64,000 bases of DNA from Undaria pinnatifida (lineage: Eukaryota > Sar > Phaeophyceae > Laminariales > Alariaceae): positions 10,048,888-10,112,887 of the forward strand of contig JABAKD010000007.1 in NCBI GenBank assembly GCA_012845835.1, given 5' to 3'. The notes under the pieces are model-generated. The model searched no databases, was not told the DNA's origin, and saw only the letters and a program-made list of their open reading frames with translations. Made by a program: the position numbers and the translations under genes. How positions within the stretch are numbered: the first letter of the stretch is position 1; each line of letters starts with the position of its first letter. Positions 51,831 to 63,385 of the stretch are shown piece after piece.

Positions 51831-53405
51831 GTTTTTTTCTTTTTTTTTTTGCCGTGACGGCTGAAAAGAAACTAGGATAGGGTACGGAAACGGGTTACTC
51901 ATCACTTTCGAGGTCTTGGTGGATTGGAGAACAAGGGACTGCTGAGGGAGGCATCGTTGTACCTGTCCGTCCATGCCAGACTCTATCGCTACCTGAGCTG
52001 GACAAAAGCTGCTCTTCTCCTCTATCTTCCCAACGCGCAAGCGGGTGACAACGAGGGCCTGCCCAATAGAAAAACTCAGCAAGAGGGATTCTTTGTGCCC
52101 ACAATGACCCCATAGCCCACACATACCACATAAATACAGTATACATGCACCCTCTGGCCAAAACGCACCGCTTATATATCGAAACCCTAATAAAAACTAG
52201 ATCGATCCCAATCGCCGGTGCCATCAGTCGACCGACTCCGCATGACCTTGTGCGGTGGTTCTCTTCGGTGCAGTCGGGGCCGTCGGGCACGACGATTGAA
52301 CGGGAACAATACCCACATCGTTTTCAGAGAGCGTCTCAGATCGTGGCGGCGAGCTTGATTTCCAGTCAAGTGATTCCCGAGCTCGGTAAGTATCGTACAC
52401 ATGGCTGTTGGACACATCCCATGGTAGCGGTGGCGTGTTTTGATTTCTGAGGCTCATAAGCACTTGAGGAGCTAGCTCCACACCTCACCCATAACTCATC
52501 TTGAGTAAGGCGGAAAGTGCAACCCGATGACCGAACCCATATAGCCCAGGTATATAACATGTTCACATTGCTAAGCAAGGAGGCTGTTCCGGCGGTTTGG
52601 GGTTAAAAGAGTCCCGTCATCCAGGGAGAAAAAAATACGCTAAAAAAACAAAATGCTACCCTACCTCTGTCGTAAGAACGCGTGCCGCATGAGCTTCAAG
52701 GTCGACCACTCGTACAAAACATGCCCAGAGAGTAGAGCAAAAAACCGAGGGAATTTTGAAAAATACGAATGTAATTGTAAATGCAATAGATTACAGCCAT
52801 CCGGTGCAGCTAACACTTTGCACTGTTTTTAGGATCTCTACCGCCCCCGAATACCTTATTGTGAGATTCTTAGTCGGGGTGCGTCCCCACCTCGGCCGCA
52901 ACGGCCGGCGCCGCGGATCCGCTCGTGCGGCACCAAACGCGCTTTCGCGAGCCCTCGAGGCCGGACTCCATCGCGGGTTCTCAGAAACCCACGGGGGGCA
53001 TGCCTTCCCTGTCACCGATTTAGCCCAAACGCGTCGTGAAAAGAAGTACTGACATGTCTTCGCGTGGTTCCTTTCGGGTGCGTGCTCTGCGACCTCGGGT
53101 TCCCCGGGAATGTCGGCCGCCCCACTGGCGTCTTTGCCTTGCAATGGCGTGCGCGGACAGGTCGTGAGCTCAAGATCTAAAAAACGTCTCGCACCCGCGG
53201 AAACTACATGCCGTTCAGGTTCCGTTGCAATGACGTATGGATGTGATGATATGCGTAAAAGTTCATTTTTGTAATGGTTTCGGTGAGGAGCAGGGACTAC
53301 AACCAGCAAGTGCGACGAGTGCTCGAGACAAAGACGCCTGCGTCGGCTGATTCTGACGGAGATGTTGAGGCAGGGTACATTGTGCTCTGTATCCTGCTGG
53401 GTTAG
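51831..53405. other. Unassigned sequence
   Basis: Contains a minus frame of 205 codons (52,791-53,408) and others of 131-139 codons; none recognised. MITE A end-like text (CTACCTCTGTCGTAAGAACG) lies at 52,661. Confidence 0.35.
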
Positions 53406-53419
53406 CACGTTTTAAACGC

Positions 53420-53470
53420 CAACAACAACAACAATAACAACAGCAAAACAACAACAACAACAACAGCAAA

Positions 53471-53517
<47 letters not shown>

Positions 53518-53545
53518 GCAACAACAACAACAACAACAACAACAG
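53420..53545. repeat. (AAC)n microsatellite
   Basis: About 125 bp of AAC triplets with AGC and AAA interruptions. Encodes poly-Leu/Cys or poly-Val on the minus strand; not a gene. Confidence 0.97.
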
Positions 53546-53789
53546 TGTTTCAGGGGGGATTGATCTAAGACGGGTGAAATGGTGTTGCCTTGGAAAGCCT
53601 CCCAAGGCCGAGGGAAGCGTGACGAAATGCCTGGGACACGCACGTATCTCCTTCCAGGAGCATCAGTTCCTGAGGTACCGCGTTGCCACTCACCTGGTTT
53701 TCTTAGAAGAGCTCTGTTTCAGTGCCGAATTTGGCTGGATGAAAGGTCTGTGATCAAATGGGGACTTGCTTGTTTCTCTGGCTCGTCCC

Positions 53790-53848
53790 TTGCTTTCCCT
53801 ATACTAATATGTCCTCCCTTGCTTTTCCTATACTAATATGTCATCCAA
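53790..53848. repeat. 26-bp tandem duplication
   Basis: CCTATACTAATATGTC occurs at 53,798 and 53,828, preceded by CCTTGCTTT-CC both times. Confidence 0.85.
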
Positions 53849-53904
53849 GTACAACATCACCCCTTTCCCCGTATTCTTAAAAATTCCAGACCTGAACCTT
53901 TGCA

Positions 53905-54003
53905 GGCTCTCAGGGAAGGACCATAACACTTGCCCACCCCGATGAGCGCAAATACACAAACACGGTAGACTCGGGGAAATACTGGTTCCACTTGCTACCT
54001 TGT
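53905..54003 (-). repeat. Dispersed repeat R7, copy b
   Basis: Minus strand AACCAGTATTTCCCCGAGTC, then GGGGTGGGCAAGTGTTATGG, as in copies a and c. Confidence 0.6.
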
Positions 54004-55599
54004 ACAACATAAATCAAAAGATCCGTGAAAACCCGCCACCACGCCCCGACCCTGCGATGCTACGAAGCCTCGTCAAGAAACGCCTAAAGGGGAAACGGAT
54101 CGACACAGTACCCGTAAGGGGCTTGAACACCGCAGGTGCGGGAGGTACCGCCAAAAGCCCCGGTGGCGGCGGCACGCGGGACGAAACATGTATCCTTGGA
54201 AGCAGAATAACGCAAGCTGTCGCCACATCCCCAGAGAGGTGGGTTTGATTCATGTTTCGTTCAAACGGAAGAACGCTACAGTACCTACCGCCACTTCCCC
54301 GGCGAAGGAGAGGGGGGGAGGGGGGGGAGGCGGGTCAAAAATGCGTTGTTGAAAGAGGAAGAGCCCAAAATGTAGGCCTCCGTCGCGAAACGTGGGTCGA
54401 AATCTTCAGACCGCCACCGGCTTGGATCGGGTGGGACTGGCGGGACCAAATCGAAAGGGAAGCATAGTAGCGTAACTCGAAACCCCACAGTTCTGTGCAA
54501 CAGTATGAGTAGCCAGATTGGCCGGACCAGCCCCGGGTCCGAGCGCGGGTGCCACAGTATGATTGGCCCGATCACCCGGGCCGCTCCCGGCTCTCAGCGG
54601 GACAGGGGTCGACAGGAAGAACAGCAAAATAACGCATTTGGCTAGAGGTAGCGGAAGAACGAAAGCGCGTAGGTCGAACACAACGTAGTCGAAAAGCAGA
54701 TCACCAAATCCGGCGTGATTGCAGAAAAGACTGCCTGCACACGGCCAGAAACCTACGTCTGAAAATCTGCGCGGGTGCCCGAGACTACATCGCTGGTCAC
54801 CTCGCGGAATCGGCGTCGTAGCCGAATCGGGAGAACGTGAACATATCCCGTGAAGAATAACAACAACAAAAAAAGACGTAAAAACAATCGACTGCATTGG
54901 TGGCGTTAACGTCGGCTATCCACGTCGGTACCTCGAGATTCGTCGACGTTGCATTGGATTCCCCGCACAAAATCGCTGGCCAATGATGTTCAGACACCCA
55001 GAACCCGTACCGATCCCTGTCGATGTCGTGTAACGAGCCGGGGGTGGGCGGAAGCTTAGCCGGCCTCAGGTCGTTCAGTATACCCACTAGATAGTCCCTA
55101 CCGATGGCTGCACGCGCGCTAATTTCCCCGAGTCATCACAAACCGTCGTCGTCGTTATACAAAAAAAAGAAGGACCATTGGGAAGCACCGTCGTGCTGTA
55201 GCGACTGAACCAGTTAGCGTGCGTCGCGCAGCCGTAGCCCGATGCCAGAAACGCTTGCCTTTTGCCTCTAGAGAAAACCAAAAGGTGCCGTGCTAATGCG
55301 CATCAGACGTCACAGGCGGTTAACTTTGCGGTGCTTAATCCCTGCCCAATTGCGCAAAACCTTCGAGGCTATCATACTTAGTCACGTTTGAGTTTTTTTT
55401 TTCACGTTGCTGTGCAGATCGGTGCCGGAGGATACCGGCCCGCACAGTACCGCACAGTTTCGAACCGAACCGCACCGCATCGCTCGAAAATCAGTAATCA
55501 ATATCCGCGCCGCGCCGTGTAATCTGTAAATAGTAAGAACTCACCACCCATCACCGTAGGATTCTGCGAATGGAGAAACTGCGCCGCGGTTCGCTTTAA
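54004..55599. other. Unassigned sequence
   Basis: G-run near 54,310-54,330. CCGCACAG-type and GAACCGAACCGCACCGC short repeats lie at 55,438-55,490. Frames up to 163 codons, none recognised. Confidence 0.4.
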
Positions 55600-56520
55600 C
55601 ATCGTGAAACGTCTTGAAAAAAATGGCTTGCGAGACAGTCGGAGGTCAATTTACCTCTTGCGTGATGGACGAGAGATTGATGGACGAGAGAGCCCAGTCC
55701 AACGCGCCTCGTACATCACCACCCGCGATGACCCACATCGCGACAACAGGCTGATCGACGGCCGATTATTTTCCCTAGATAATTTTGATGCCGTGGCGGC
55801 GACACCCTACCCCTTGATGACGTGTTATGATGTAGGGGGTTTACTTGGTGAGGTTGTTAACCCTTTTAGCACCGCACTCCCGACAAAGGGACCAAACACT
55901 TAGAGTTCGAATGTAAAGATTCTGGGAGTTGGAAATGGGTCAACCAAATCCTACCTCTTAGCCCGCCAGCAAATATTTCGACATGTCGCCTCTGTCGCGG
56001 AGGTTGGCACAGGGCTTGCAGCGCCCCACGGTGACTCAGTGGTGTGTGCATCCGCCGAGCATGTTGGAGGGCAGATTCAAACAGAGGAGTTGGAACAGAG
56101 AGGAGAACCGTCCAGTGTGTCGCCGGAGAAGCAGGGGGCAACAGCGAGAATCTTGTAAGGGCCCGTCCAATCTAGCGAAACGTTTGTCCTTGAGAGCTTT
56201 GTCGTCCGTGCCTGCTTTCACGCCCTGACAGGTAGTACCGGCCGTGTGGCCCAATCGCCCTCGACTGGCCTCGGGGGCAGGCGCAAGGCGTAGGTGAGGG
56301 CGGAGTTTCGGTGGGGCCACGAGAGAAAATGCGAGGGAATGATGCCCGTGAACGATGTCGTGCGGACGTCGCTGGCGGTCTGTGGCCAGGTCGCTCTAGG
56401 CGAGATTATCGAAAGACAGACTGTGATGCCCGTCGACCACGGCGCGGTCGCATCTCAACACGGAGAGACGCGGAAGACCACACACATATGACGCCGTTGG
56501 GGGGCTAACCCGGTGGGCGA
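55600..56520 (-). pseudogene. Ty3/gypsy integrase C-terminus and chromodomain remnant
   Basis: Read on the minus strand, in order through several frames: SYNNSV (integrase core end), LATDRQRRPHDIV, CQGVKAGTDDKALKDK and DGPLQDS (the beta-rich GPY/F-type module), SSADTPDGS-like text, an RCKPCANPHD-type segment in another frame, then MYEARWTGLSRPS, the aromatic centre of a chromodomain, with IDLRLSRK after it. This is the C-terminal order of chromovirus gypsy integrases, where the chromodomain steers insertion to particular chromatin. Stops and frame changes make it non-functional. The catalytic core of the same copy lies beyond an inserted MITE at 56,862-57,425. Confidence 0.83.
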
Positions 56521-56540
56521 CCGAATTGTTGTAGGACATC

Positions 56541-56817
56541 TGCTACGACGAGAGTTCACCATTTTTTTTCTGAATGTCCTCACTTGGGGATCTCTATTTT
56601 TTTAATATACCTGGCCCAAAAAACAATTCTGAGCAAACTGGGAGCTCAATCCGACGAACGAACAAAACCCGCTCCCCGGGCACACAAAAACAACCATTTT
56701 TGCAAAACAAAAAAGTTCCGGCCGTTCCGGCGATTTTGTGCTAACAGGTTGAGGAGTCTAGTCACCCAGAAGACGTTTTGGCGGCAAAACGTGCTGCCTC
56801 CATCGCAGCACGCGTCG
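56541..56817. mobile_element. MITE family A, copy 7, inside gypsy integrase
   Basis: Left TGCTACGACGAGAGTTCACC, body CCTCACTTGGGGATCTC and GGCGATTTTGTGCTAACAG, right TGCCTCCATCGCAGCACGCG. It lies between the gypsy NERQDD and YNNSV motifs, normally about ten residues apart. A poly-C run (56,847-56,862) extends the interruption. Confidence 0.78.
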
Positions 56818-56861
56818 TGGGCAAGTTTCTGCGCGAGTTCATAGCCCCCCCCCCCCCCCCC

Positions 56862-57425
56862 GCAGTCATCTTGGCGCTCGTTGGCGACAATAATCAGCGT
56901 CTGCGCCGTCGTGAGATTTCTTTTCTCCACACCGCCGTGGCCACCGGGGCACCGCCGTTTGCCGTTCGGGGGGGATAACAACTGGTGGCAACTTCGCGAG
57001 CGCCAAGAAGCTAGTCCGTGCGAACTCTTCGAGCAGAACACTGAAGATTGTTGTCCCACAAGATTCCGCGCGGACATCTCCGAAGGGGACCGCATCGGTT
57101 AATACGGATGCTGACAGTGCCTTCGGCCGTAAGTTTGGTGGCAAAGACCGCGAACATGTCCCCGCTCGGCTGAAACGGTCAGGCGAAAGCAATAAAAAAC
57201 GAAGACGTTACATTACGATGTTACCGGTGGCGGACCGAAATAGTCGACGCTGGTCGAAATTCCCGGTTCCAAGGGCAAGGGGATCGAAATGACGGGCCGG
57301 CGAACCACCAACCGCGACCCGACGATTTCCGCGCTTGACACTCCGGAAAGTGTCGCAGGCACCATCGGTGAACTATTCTCCTTCCCACCCACCAAAAGGC
57401 ACCAATATAACTATTGGAGCATTAG
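56862..57425 (-). pseudogene. Ty3/gypsy integrase zinc finger and catalytic core remnant
   Basis: On the minus strand: FWWVGRRIVHRWCLRHFPEC followed by QARKSS (zinc-binding region and linker), the proline-rich stretch to ISTSVDYFGPPPVTS with the first catalytic Asp, DRFSRAG, a frame change, then SVFCSKSSHGLASW, LLSPPNGKRRCPGGHGGVE with the catalytic Glu, TTAQTLIIVANERQDD. The second catalytic Asp (in an SDNG-type motif) is lost: that position reads NLVGQQ. Order and spacing fit a chromovirus integrase of the same kind as the plus-strand remnant at 46.6 kb. Sequence upstream of 57,425 no longer matches. Confidence 0.88.
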
Positions 57426-58104
57426 GAGCGCGCGTGCCGCGCCAAGCTGGCAATGACTTGTCGAGTGGCAGGCCTATATGACCCAAGGGTGCATGAGTAG
57501 CGGCACGAAAAGGTGAAAAGATTAGCCGCCCAAAAGACAAGCCGCGCGTCCCGTTGGTGGTGGTGAGCGGAAAACGGGATGCGTTTTTTCTTCTTCGGGT
57601 GGGGATAATGAATTGGATAATGAATCGATTTCGCGCAGAGCTAACATATATCGACTAGCTTTGGGGGGCCACCAAGCCGCGAGGCGAAGACAAGAAGAAG
57701 CGGGAAGACTGCGGTCAATGGCCTGAGGTGGGAAACGTTGATGAGGACTACGGTAGGCCAATAGCTAAAATGAACAGATGTACGGAACGGAAGCAGTAGC
57801 AGATGAAATGAGAAGATGTGTGGAAAGGAAACGGGCAAATGGTTAGCCGAAGGGTCATAGGTACTACTGTTTGTGGAAGGGTATTCGATTTACATCTGAA
57901 CGGCATCGTCTACGCTATATTGTCGGAGGGCAAAAATATTAATATCGATACATTGTTCATCGATAGTATGGACGAAACCCGTGCCAACCAAGCTCCTGTG
58001 TTTCCGAGAACGGCGGGCGCTGGGACTAGGGGAAACGCGCCACAATGTCGGCGGGAAGGGGCAACGATCGGCCGAGAAGAATGTACCTGATGGTGGCATG
58101 GTGC
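57426..58104. other. Unassigned sequence
   Basis: No gene recognised. Not recognisable as the upstream part of the gypsy element. Confidence 0.4.
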
Positions 58105-58382
58105 GACTGATTCTACGATAGCCCCCCCCTCAAACAAGCCCCCCCCCCCCCCCCCGCCCCCGTCAAGCAAGCGATTTTCTTTAACGAACGTTTCATGGCT
58201 GCTCGACACGAGAAAGGATGCTATGAAAAAAATATCTTCATAATGTTTTCTATAAGGGCTATCACACGATGACGTCGGCATGGCAAGGGGCACCATAGTC
58301 CAGGAGATGCGGCACCTGGGGCTGGTTTCAAAACCGGCGACTTCGTTCACGTAAAAAATGGGGGCGGTACCGCAGAACGGCC
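58105..58382. mobile_element. MITE family B, copy 6
   Basis: Left GACTGATTCTACGATAGCC with a C-run, core AACGTTTCATGGCTGCTCGA and ATGGCAAGGGGCACCATAG, right GGGGGCGGTACCGCAGAACG. Confidence 0.82.
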
Positions 58383-58602
58383 CGTACGGAGGCTCCGCAT
58401 GTTGCTCCCGTTCCCAGCCGGCGTGCTGAACAGCTTGATACCTTGGGATAAAGTACGCACAGCAGCTACCATCATTATTGTTATTATTGATAACGTTCTA
58501 GAGCACAATATTTTGTTGTTGAAGTTCATTCACCCTGACAGCATCCATAGAAGTCATACGTATTCAAACGACGAATGCACCTGGGGGAAAAAACAAAAAA
58601 GG

Positions 58603-58645
58603 CGGCCGGTGTATCACGCAGCTTGCAAAGATGAGTATCGACCCT
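58603..58645 (-). repeat. Element D fragment
   Basis: Minus strand ACTCATCTTTGCAAGCTG, identical to the most conserved block of element D. Only about 35 bp are recognisable. Confidence 0.55.
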
Positions 58646-58739
58646 AAAATTATCGAACTCACAGCTAATGCACGTTTGTCATACTTTACCTAGTAGCGTA
58701 CAGCGAAATCACCCAACAGAGCGAGATAACGGCAGCAGC

Positions 58740-59130
58740 ACCGCAGGCGTCCAATTTGTCTGTTATGGATGAGAGAGGACCCGAAGCGACGGTTAAACGC
58801 GGGGCGCCGACAGACTGGGCTCGGTGGCGGTTGGACGAAGTGGGCATCGTCGGGACAGACGTTGGAGCTCGAGGTAGGCCCGCAGTGACGGTTAAACGAC
58901 GTCGGGGGCGAAAAGCATGTGGTGGGGCCTCGGCCCGCAGGGAAGACGAACGAGAGCCCCCGCTAGGTCCGAAGCCACCAGCGGGGTTGGAGCTCGCGGT
59001 AAGCCTGCAACGATGGTTGAACGAGGTCGGGGGCGCAAAGCAGGCGATGGGGCTTCGGCCCGTAGGGCAGACGAACGAGAGACCACGCTTGGTCCGAAAC
59101 CGCAATGGCCAGGAGGGCGTGCGGTGCCAT
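58740..59130. repeat. 125-bp tandem repeat, two to three units
   Basis: GGAGCTCGAGGTAGGCCCGC at 58,864 and GGAGCTCGCGGTAAGCCTGC at 58,989 start two 125-bp units. Part of the unit (CGACGGTTAAACGCGGGG) is also at 58,788. In phase, each encodes VGARGxPA...RGRKA..GASARR.DERE, but the units are out of frame with one another. The minus-strand frame of 212 codons here is probably an artefact. Confidence 0.75.
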
Positions 59131-59477
59131 GTTGCAACGGTTGCCTGTCGGCATGCCCCAATGGTAAGTGCGTTAAGAATATGGCGGTGAAAAGGAACCC
59201 GGGGGAAGCGGAGGAGTCGGAGAGTCAGGGGTCGAAGCAGCGGACAAGACCGGATTCGCCCCGAGGACCAACGCCCGAATGAGCAGGGTGGGCCGTAACT
59301 GGACCAAGTTCGGCGGAAGGCCATCTCCCATGGCCGGGGGTTTTGTTAGTGGGTGAGCTTGCGCAAGTCTCACACTCTACCCTGAGGAATGTCTTTCCGG
59401 GTGGCTATCTCCACAGCACTTGATCCCCAGAGTTGAGATCGGATCGACATACTCACGCATCCGTATACGACGGCAGC
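59131..59477. other. Unassigned sequence
   Basis: Continuation of open frames from the tandem repeat; nothing recognised. Confidence 0.4.
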
Positions 59478-59670
59478 TTGCGCTGCTGGAGTAGTAACGG
59501 GGACCGCCGGTTGGGACAGCTCGCGCTGTCGATACCGCGGGAACTGAAGGACACGCTAGCTGGGAGCTAGATTGCGGATGTGATTGAGTTGGATTAGCAC
59601 CGGACATGTGTACAAATACGCGGAAGTGTGATGAGCTTAAGCTTTATTTTTCCCCATCCGCCGGAGGATG
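59478..59670. repeat. Dispersed repeat R5, copy b
   Basis: Partner of 41,455-41,650, same orientation; ends in AGCTTTATTTTTCCCCATCC, then a poly-A run. Confidence 0.75.
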
Positions 59671-59926
59671 AATTTAAAAAAAAAAAAAAAGATTCACGGT
59701 GACCAGTGAGTCGGCACCCTACTCTGCGAAGAGCTCGTTGGGAAGGCAGAGCTGGCGGTGGGCAAAACAAATGACGCGCGACCGAGGCGAGCCCCTTAAA
59801 GGCAACTCTTCCTTCCCTCTTCTCCATTTTTTGTGTTCCTCAACTGGCCTCCGCAGCCTCGGAGAATAGAGGCGTGGGATGGGATTGACGGTCCACATTC
59901 TCGTTTTATGCTCTAGTTCGCGAAAC

Positions 59927-60003
59927 CAGTGTTTCCCCGAAGCGTTAATGTGTTTCTGCTTATATCTATGAAGTGCGGCTCGTCAGGGTGGCTAGTGTTA
60001 TGA
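59927..60003 (+). repeat. Dispersed repeat R7, copy c
   Basis: AACCAGTGTTTCCCCGAAGC ... CGTCAGGGTGGCTAGTGTTA, as at 51,760 and 53,905. Confidence 0.6.
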
Positions 60004-60404
60004 GATTACCCTGGAAATCCTTCGAAGGCCCACAAGAAAAGAAGGGGCGCACTTTTGAGGGTTTGGACAGAAAAACATGTATATTGTATAAGCTGTTATT
60101 AATAGTAGGCGACCTCATTCGCCGTGGTGGGCAGTGGGCAGAATGTTGACATTATATATGAGAGGCCCCAGCCCCCTTTCTGCAACAACGCTGCTGCACC
60201 TTTGGGCATCGCACCAACTTCTGGTTCGCCGTCGGCCGTCCCCACCCACCAGCGAAGGCCCATTGTACACCCCTGCAACAACGCAATTCATGTCAAATCG
60301 ATAAATCGTCGGCAGGTCGTCCCCCCCCCCCTCCCCTCAACCCCCCCCCCCAAAAAAAAAAAATAACAAAAAATACGCACAATAAAAACAAGCCAGAGTT
60401 ATCA
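60004..60404. other. Unassigned; C-runs
   Basis: Poly-C/poly-A block at 60,320-60,364. No gene. Confidence 0.5.
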
Positions 60405-60815
60405 GGACTTTTGACGGGTCACGTCAAATCTCGCGTGTTACGTTGGGTCGGGTTGGGCCAGGTCGGGTCGGGTCGGGTCGGGTCGGGCCGGATCAAGTTG
60501 GGTGAGAACACGACCCGACCGGTGAGATTTCTTGAACCTTCTGATCCGATCCGACCCGACCCGTGAGATTTCAAAACCTCCTGACATGACCCAATCCGAC
60601 CCGACCCGAACTGACCCGTGCGAGCTTGAACATCTCCCGACCCGACCCCACCCGACCCGACCCGACCCGACCCGACCCGACCCGACCCGACCCGACCCGA
60701 CCCGTCAGGCTCCGAATGACCCGTGAGAGCAGGTCATGCCGAGGATCGGGTCACCTTGGCCTGCGAGGTTTGTATCCTGATCTACGGGTTCGATCCGCGG
60801 ATCCGACCCGCGGGT
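60405..60815. repeat. GGGTC/GACCC array with polarity switch
   Basis: Edge motif CAGGACTTTTGACGGGTCA, GGGTC units to about 60,487, then CGACC units to 60,705, then a GGATCCGACCCGCGGGTC patch. Another head-to-head arrangement. Confidence 0.85.
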
Positions 60816-61240
60816 CGATGGGGGCGGATGGTGATGGCGGGTCGGAAGGGAGGGGGAACTAGCCCACCCAAAAAGATACCCGGAATGGACTGCTTGAAGT
60901 TTTCTACGTCGCCAGCGAAGAGGCGGTGGAAGGGTCCGATTATAGGCTGAAAAGGTCCCGTACCAGGCTCGGTAGGTTCAAGAACCCGAAAACAAAAATT
61001 AAACTCGGAGAAGGGGGAGCGGCGGAACGGTGGAGGTAGGGCGGGGAGGAGGGGGAGCGAGCCCACCCAAACCGATGCTTGGTTCGAAAAGCTCGTTCCC
61101 GGAAAAAACAAAAAAAAAATAACCCCATCTCAGAGGATGGGAGCGACAGGATGTGATGGTGGGTTGGGAGGGGACGGGGAACGAGCCCACCCAAGCCGAT
61201 TCCCGGCTCAGAGAGTTCATACCCGGAAAAAAAAACAAAA
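60816..61240. repeat. Three loosely repeated GATGGTGGGTCGG...CCCACCCAA units
   Basis: Units near 60,830, 61,030 and 61,150 share (G)GGCGGG-AGGGGG-ACGAGCCCACCCAA-CCGAT and a following CCCGGAA with an A-rich run. Minus frames across them share LGGL.PPP peptides but are out of phase. Confidence 0.6.
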
Positions 61241-62056
61241 AAAACTACAGGATTGTTGCGGTAAACGGGGGTTCAGGACCGGTTGGTTCGAGAGGAAATG
61301 TCCGTTGTTCTCTGGCAACGGAAAAATTGGTCAGAGGTTGGCGAAGAAGGAAGCGTACCGCCAGAAAAACAAACACACACACTGGCGAATAGTGCGCCAT
61401 AGTTGCTAACCAAGGTGGATATTAGAAAGGCAGTGCATACACGGAAGCATTGCTGCGTGAGCACCGATGAACCGTGGTTGGGAAGGTCGTCCGTGGTTGT
61501 GTCGTCGAGGAAGGCTGAAAGGAAGTTGGTGGTTTGTGTCCGGGTAATGCGGTGGGGGGGGGCTGAAAGAGCTGGGTCGGGAGCGGTAAGCAGTGAGTTT
61601 GTTGTTGCTGGGGAAGACGGAAAGCTCGTCGTTGGTCTGGGTCCGCTGGCGGGTAAACTGAAAACCTGGGTAGGGAAGATGTCGTACGTGGCCTGGTAAA
61701 GACGGGGTGGCTTGGGCCAGGGTAGTCGTGAAATTGGGCCGTAGCGACACCAAGACGACTAACCAGGCCGTGTGGGGGAGAGCGGCTTCTATCTACAAAT
61801 CGGCGGTGGTGTCGAGGGAGGGGTTGCTATTGCCCAACTTTGAAGCGGTGATTTCGTGGGGGGATGCAGGGTTGTCGGCGTTAGGAACTGTTTTCCTCGT
61901 GGGTTCCGGTGTCTTTATTCACCTCTCCTAGGGCTCACCGCATGGATGCAAGACTGGAGTTACCCTAAAAGAAACGCCTAAACACACGCAGAGCAGAACA
62001 GGGAAGTGACGGTGAGGGATGTCCTGCCTGGACCACCGCGACTTACATTCTTGCCA
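61241..62056. other. Unassigned sequence
   Basis: GGTTGGGAAGGTCG/GTGGTTGTGTCG text recurs between 61,450 and 61,700. Frames of 98-115 codons, none recognised. Confidence 0.4.
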
Positions 62057-62168
62057 GTCTATGATGGCCTGGACGTGAATGCGGCGTCTACTATCACCTG
62101 GTTTCACCCCAACCATGACATGGTTTCACGTCGAATCTATAGACTATCCATCTACGGAGGGCACTCCT
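62057..62168. repeat. Dispersed repeat R2, copy b
   Basis: Partner of 15,967-16,078, 46 kb away, same orientation. Confidence 0.8.
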
Positions 62169-62339
62169 TGACACCCCCAAAAAAATATGTTGCCTTTGTT
62201 TTTGTAGCCCGCAGTGACATGTGATGGGATGGAACGGGTCTGGAAGAGAACATGCATTTTGGCGGCGTTTTTCTGTCGTACGATTAGGAACAAAATTGAA
62301 CATCAACACCACAGAGACCCTCGGATAGGAAATAGTAAG

Positions 62340-63052
62340 GTTTAAATGTGTTGGATCCGCGGGCCCAATCTACGGATCCTACCCGCGGGTCAAAGTAAAC
62401 CACCTCTCGGTTTAACGCGGCCCGACCAGTGACATGACCCATATCTCGCGGGTCATGACCCGGACCCGACCCGCGAGATTTCAAAACCTCTTGACTTGAC
62501 CGGACCCGACCCGCGAGATTTCAAAACCTCTTGACCTGACCGGATCAGACCCGCGAGATTTCAAAACCTATTGAGCCGACCCGACCCGTCCCGACCCGAC
62601 CCGACCCGACCCGACCCGAACCGACCCGACCCGACCCGACCCGACCCGACCCGACCCGACCCGACCCGACCCGACCCGACCCGACCCGACCCGACCCGAC
62701 CCGACCCGACCCGACCCGACCCGACCCGACCCGACCCGACCCGACCCGACCCGACCCGACCCGACCCGACCCGACCCGACCCGACCCGACCCGACCCGAC
62801 CCGACCCGACCCGACCCGACCCGACCCGACCCGACCCGACCCGACCCGACCCGACCCGACCCGACCCGACCCGACCCGACCCGACCCGACCCGACCCGAT
62901 CCGACCCGACCCGACCCGACCCGACCCGACCCGACCCGACCCGACCCGACCCGTAAGCTTTCAAACTTCTTGATCCGGGCCGATGCGACCCGTGAGGTTT
63001 CGCAAACCTTCTGATTCGACCTGCGGGTCGGGTCGTGAACCGTGAAAAGCCG
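62340..63052. repeat. Large (GACCC)n array
   Basis: Opens with GGATCCGCGGGCCC text, then three CCCGCGAGATTTCAAAACCT blocks, then about 75 nearly perfect CGACC units (62,576-62,952), closing with the edge motif GTGAAAAGCCGTGG. Open frames (RPDPT on plus, GSGRV on minus) are artefacts of the 5-bp period. Confidence 0.95.
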
Positions 63053-63089
63053 TGGAAACTGCTAAAAAATAAAACACAACACTAACACT

Positions 63090-63146
63090 AAGGTATTGGG
63101 TGGGGGGGAGGGTACCCCCAATTTTCACCACCGGGGCTGAGTTACC

Positions 63147-63185
<39 letters not shown>

Positions 63186-63331
63186 CTGTACTCGCGCGAG
63201 TAACTCTGTACCTCACGCGATTTTTTTTTTTAGGTGCAGCGTAGTGGCTAAGTCAACCATCCCTTTTCGCAATAATATCGAGAATGTTGCAAACAGCACA
63301 AAAAAGCCCGTGACCGCAACAAGGAACAGGG

Positions 63332-63366
<35 letters not shown>

Positions 63367-63385
63367 CACTCGCGCAAGTGACACC
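63090..63385. mobile_element. MITE family E copy with (CAA)n and poly-G
   Basis: GGTACCCCCAATTTTCACCA, (CAA)n at 63,147-63,184, CTCGCGCGAGTAACTCTGTACC, GTGGCTAAGTCAACC, a poly-G run (about 63,330-63,364) and GTCACTCGCGCAAGTGAC. Confidence 0.65.

Noticed and set aside
52791-53408. 205-codon minus-strand frame in a GC-rich area
   Set aside because: No recognisable motif, overlapping frames on the other strand, and the (AAC)n array adjoins it. Reported only as unassigned sequence.
53828-54010. Minus-strand frame ending MLYLDDILV, resembling the YxDD box of a gypsy reverse transcriptase
   Set aside because: The upstream half is repeat R7 (also at 51.76 and 59.93 kb, without the motif), no other RT motif surrounds it, and the box falls in a 26-bp tandem duplication. 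A chance match seems as likely as a remnant.
58686-59324. 212-codon minus-strand frame
   Set aside because: Covers a 125-bp tandem repeat. Arg/Ser/Pro-rich composition follows GC content; no family motif.
62545-63014. Long frames (about 140 codons each strand) of RPDPT or GSGRV repeats
   Set aside because: Pure consequence of a (GACCC)n array; a 5-bp period makes the three frames of a strand equivalent and stop-free.
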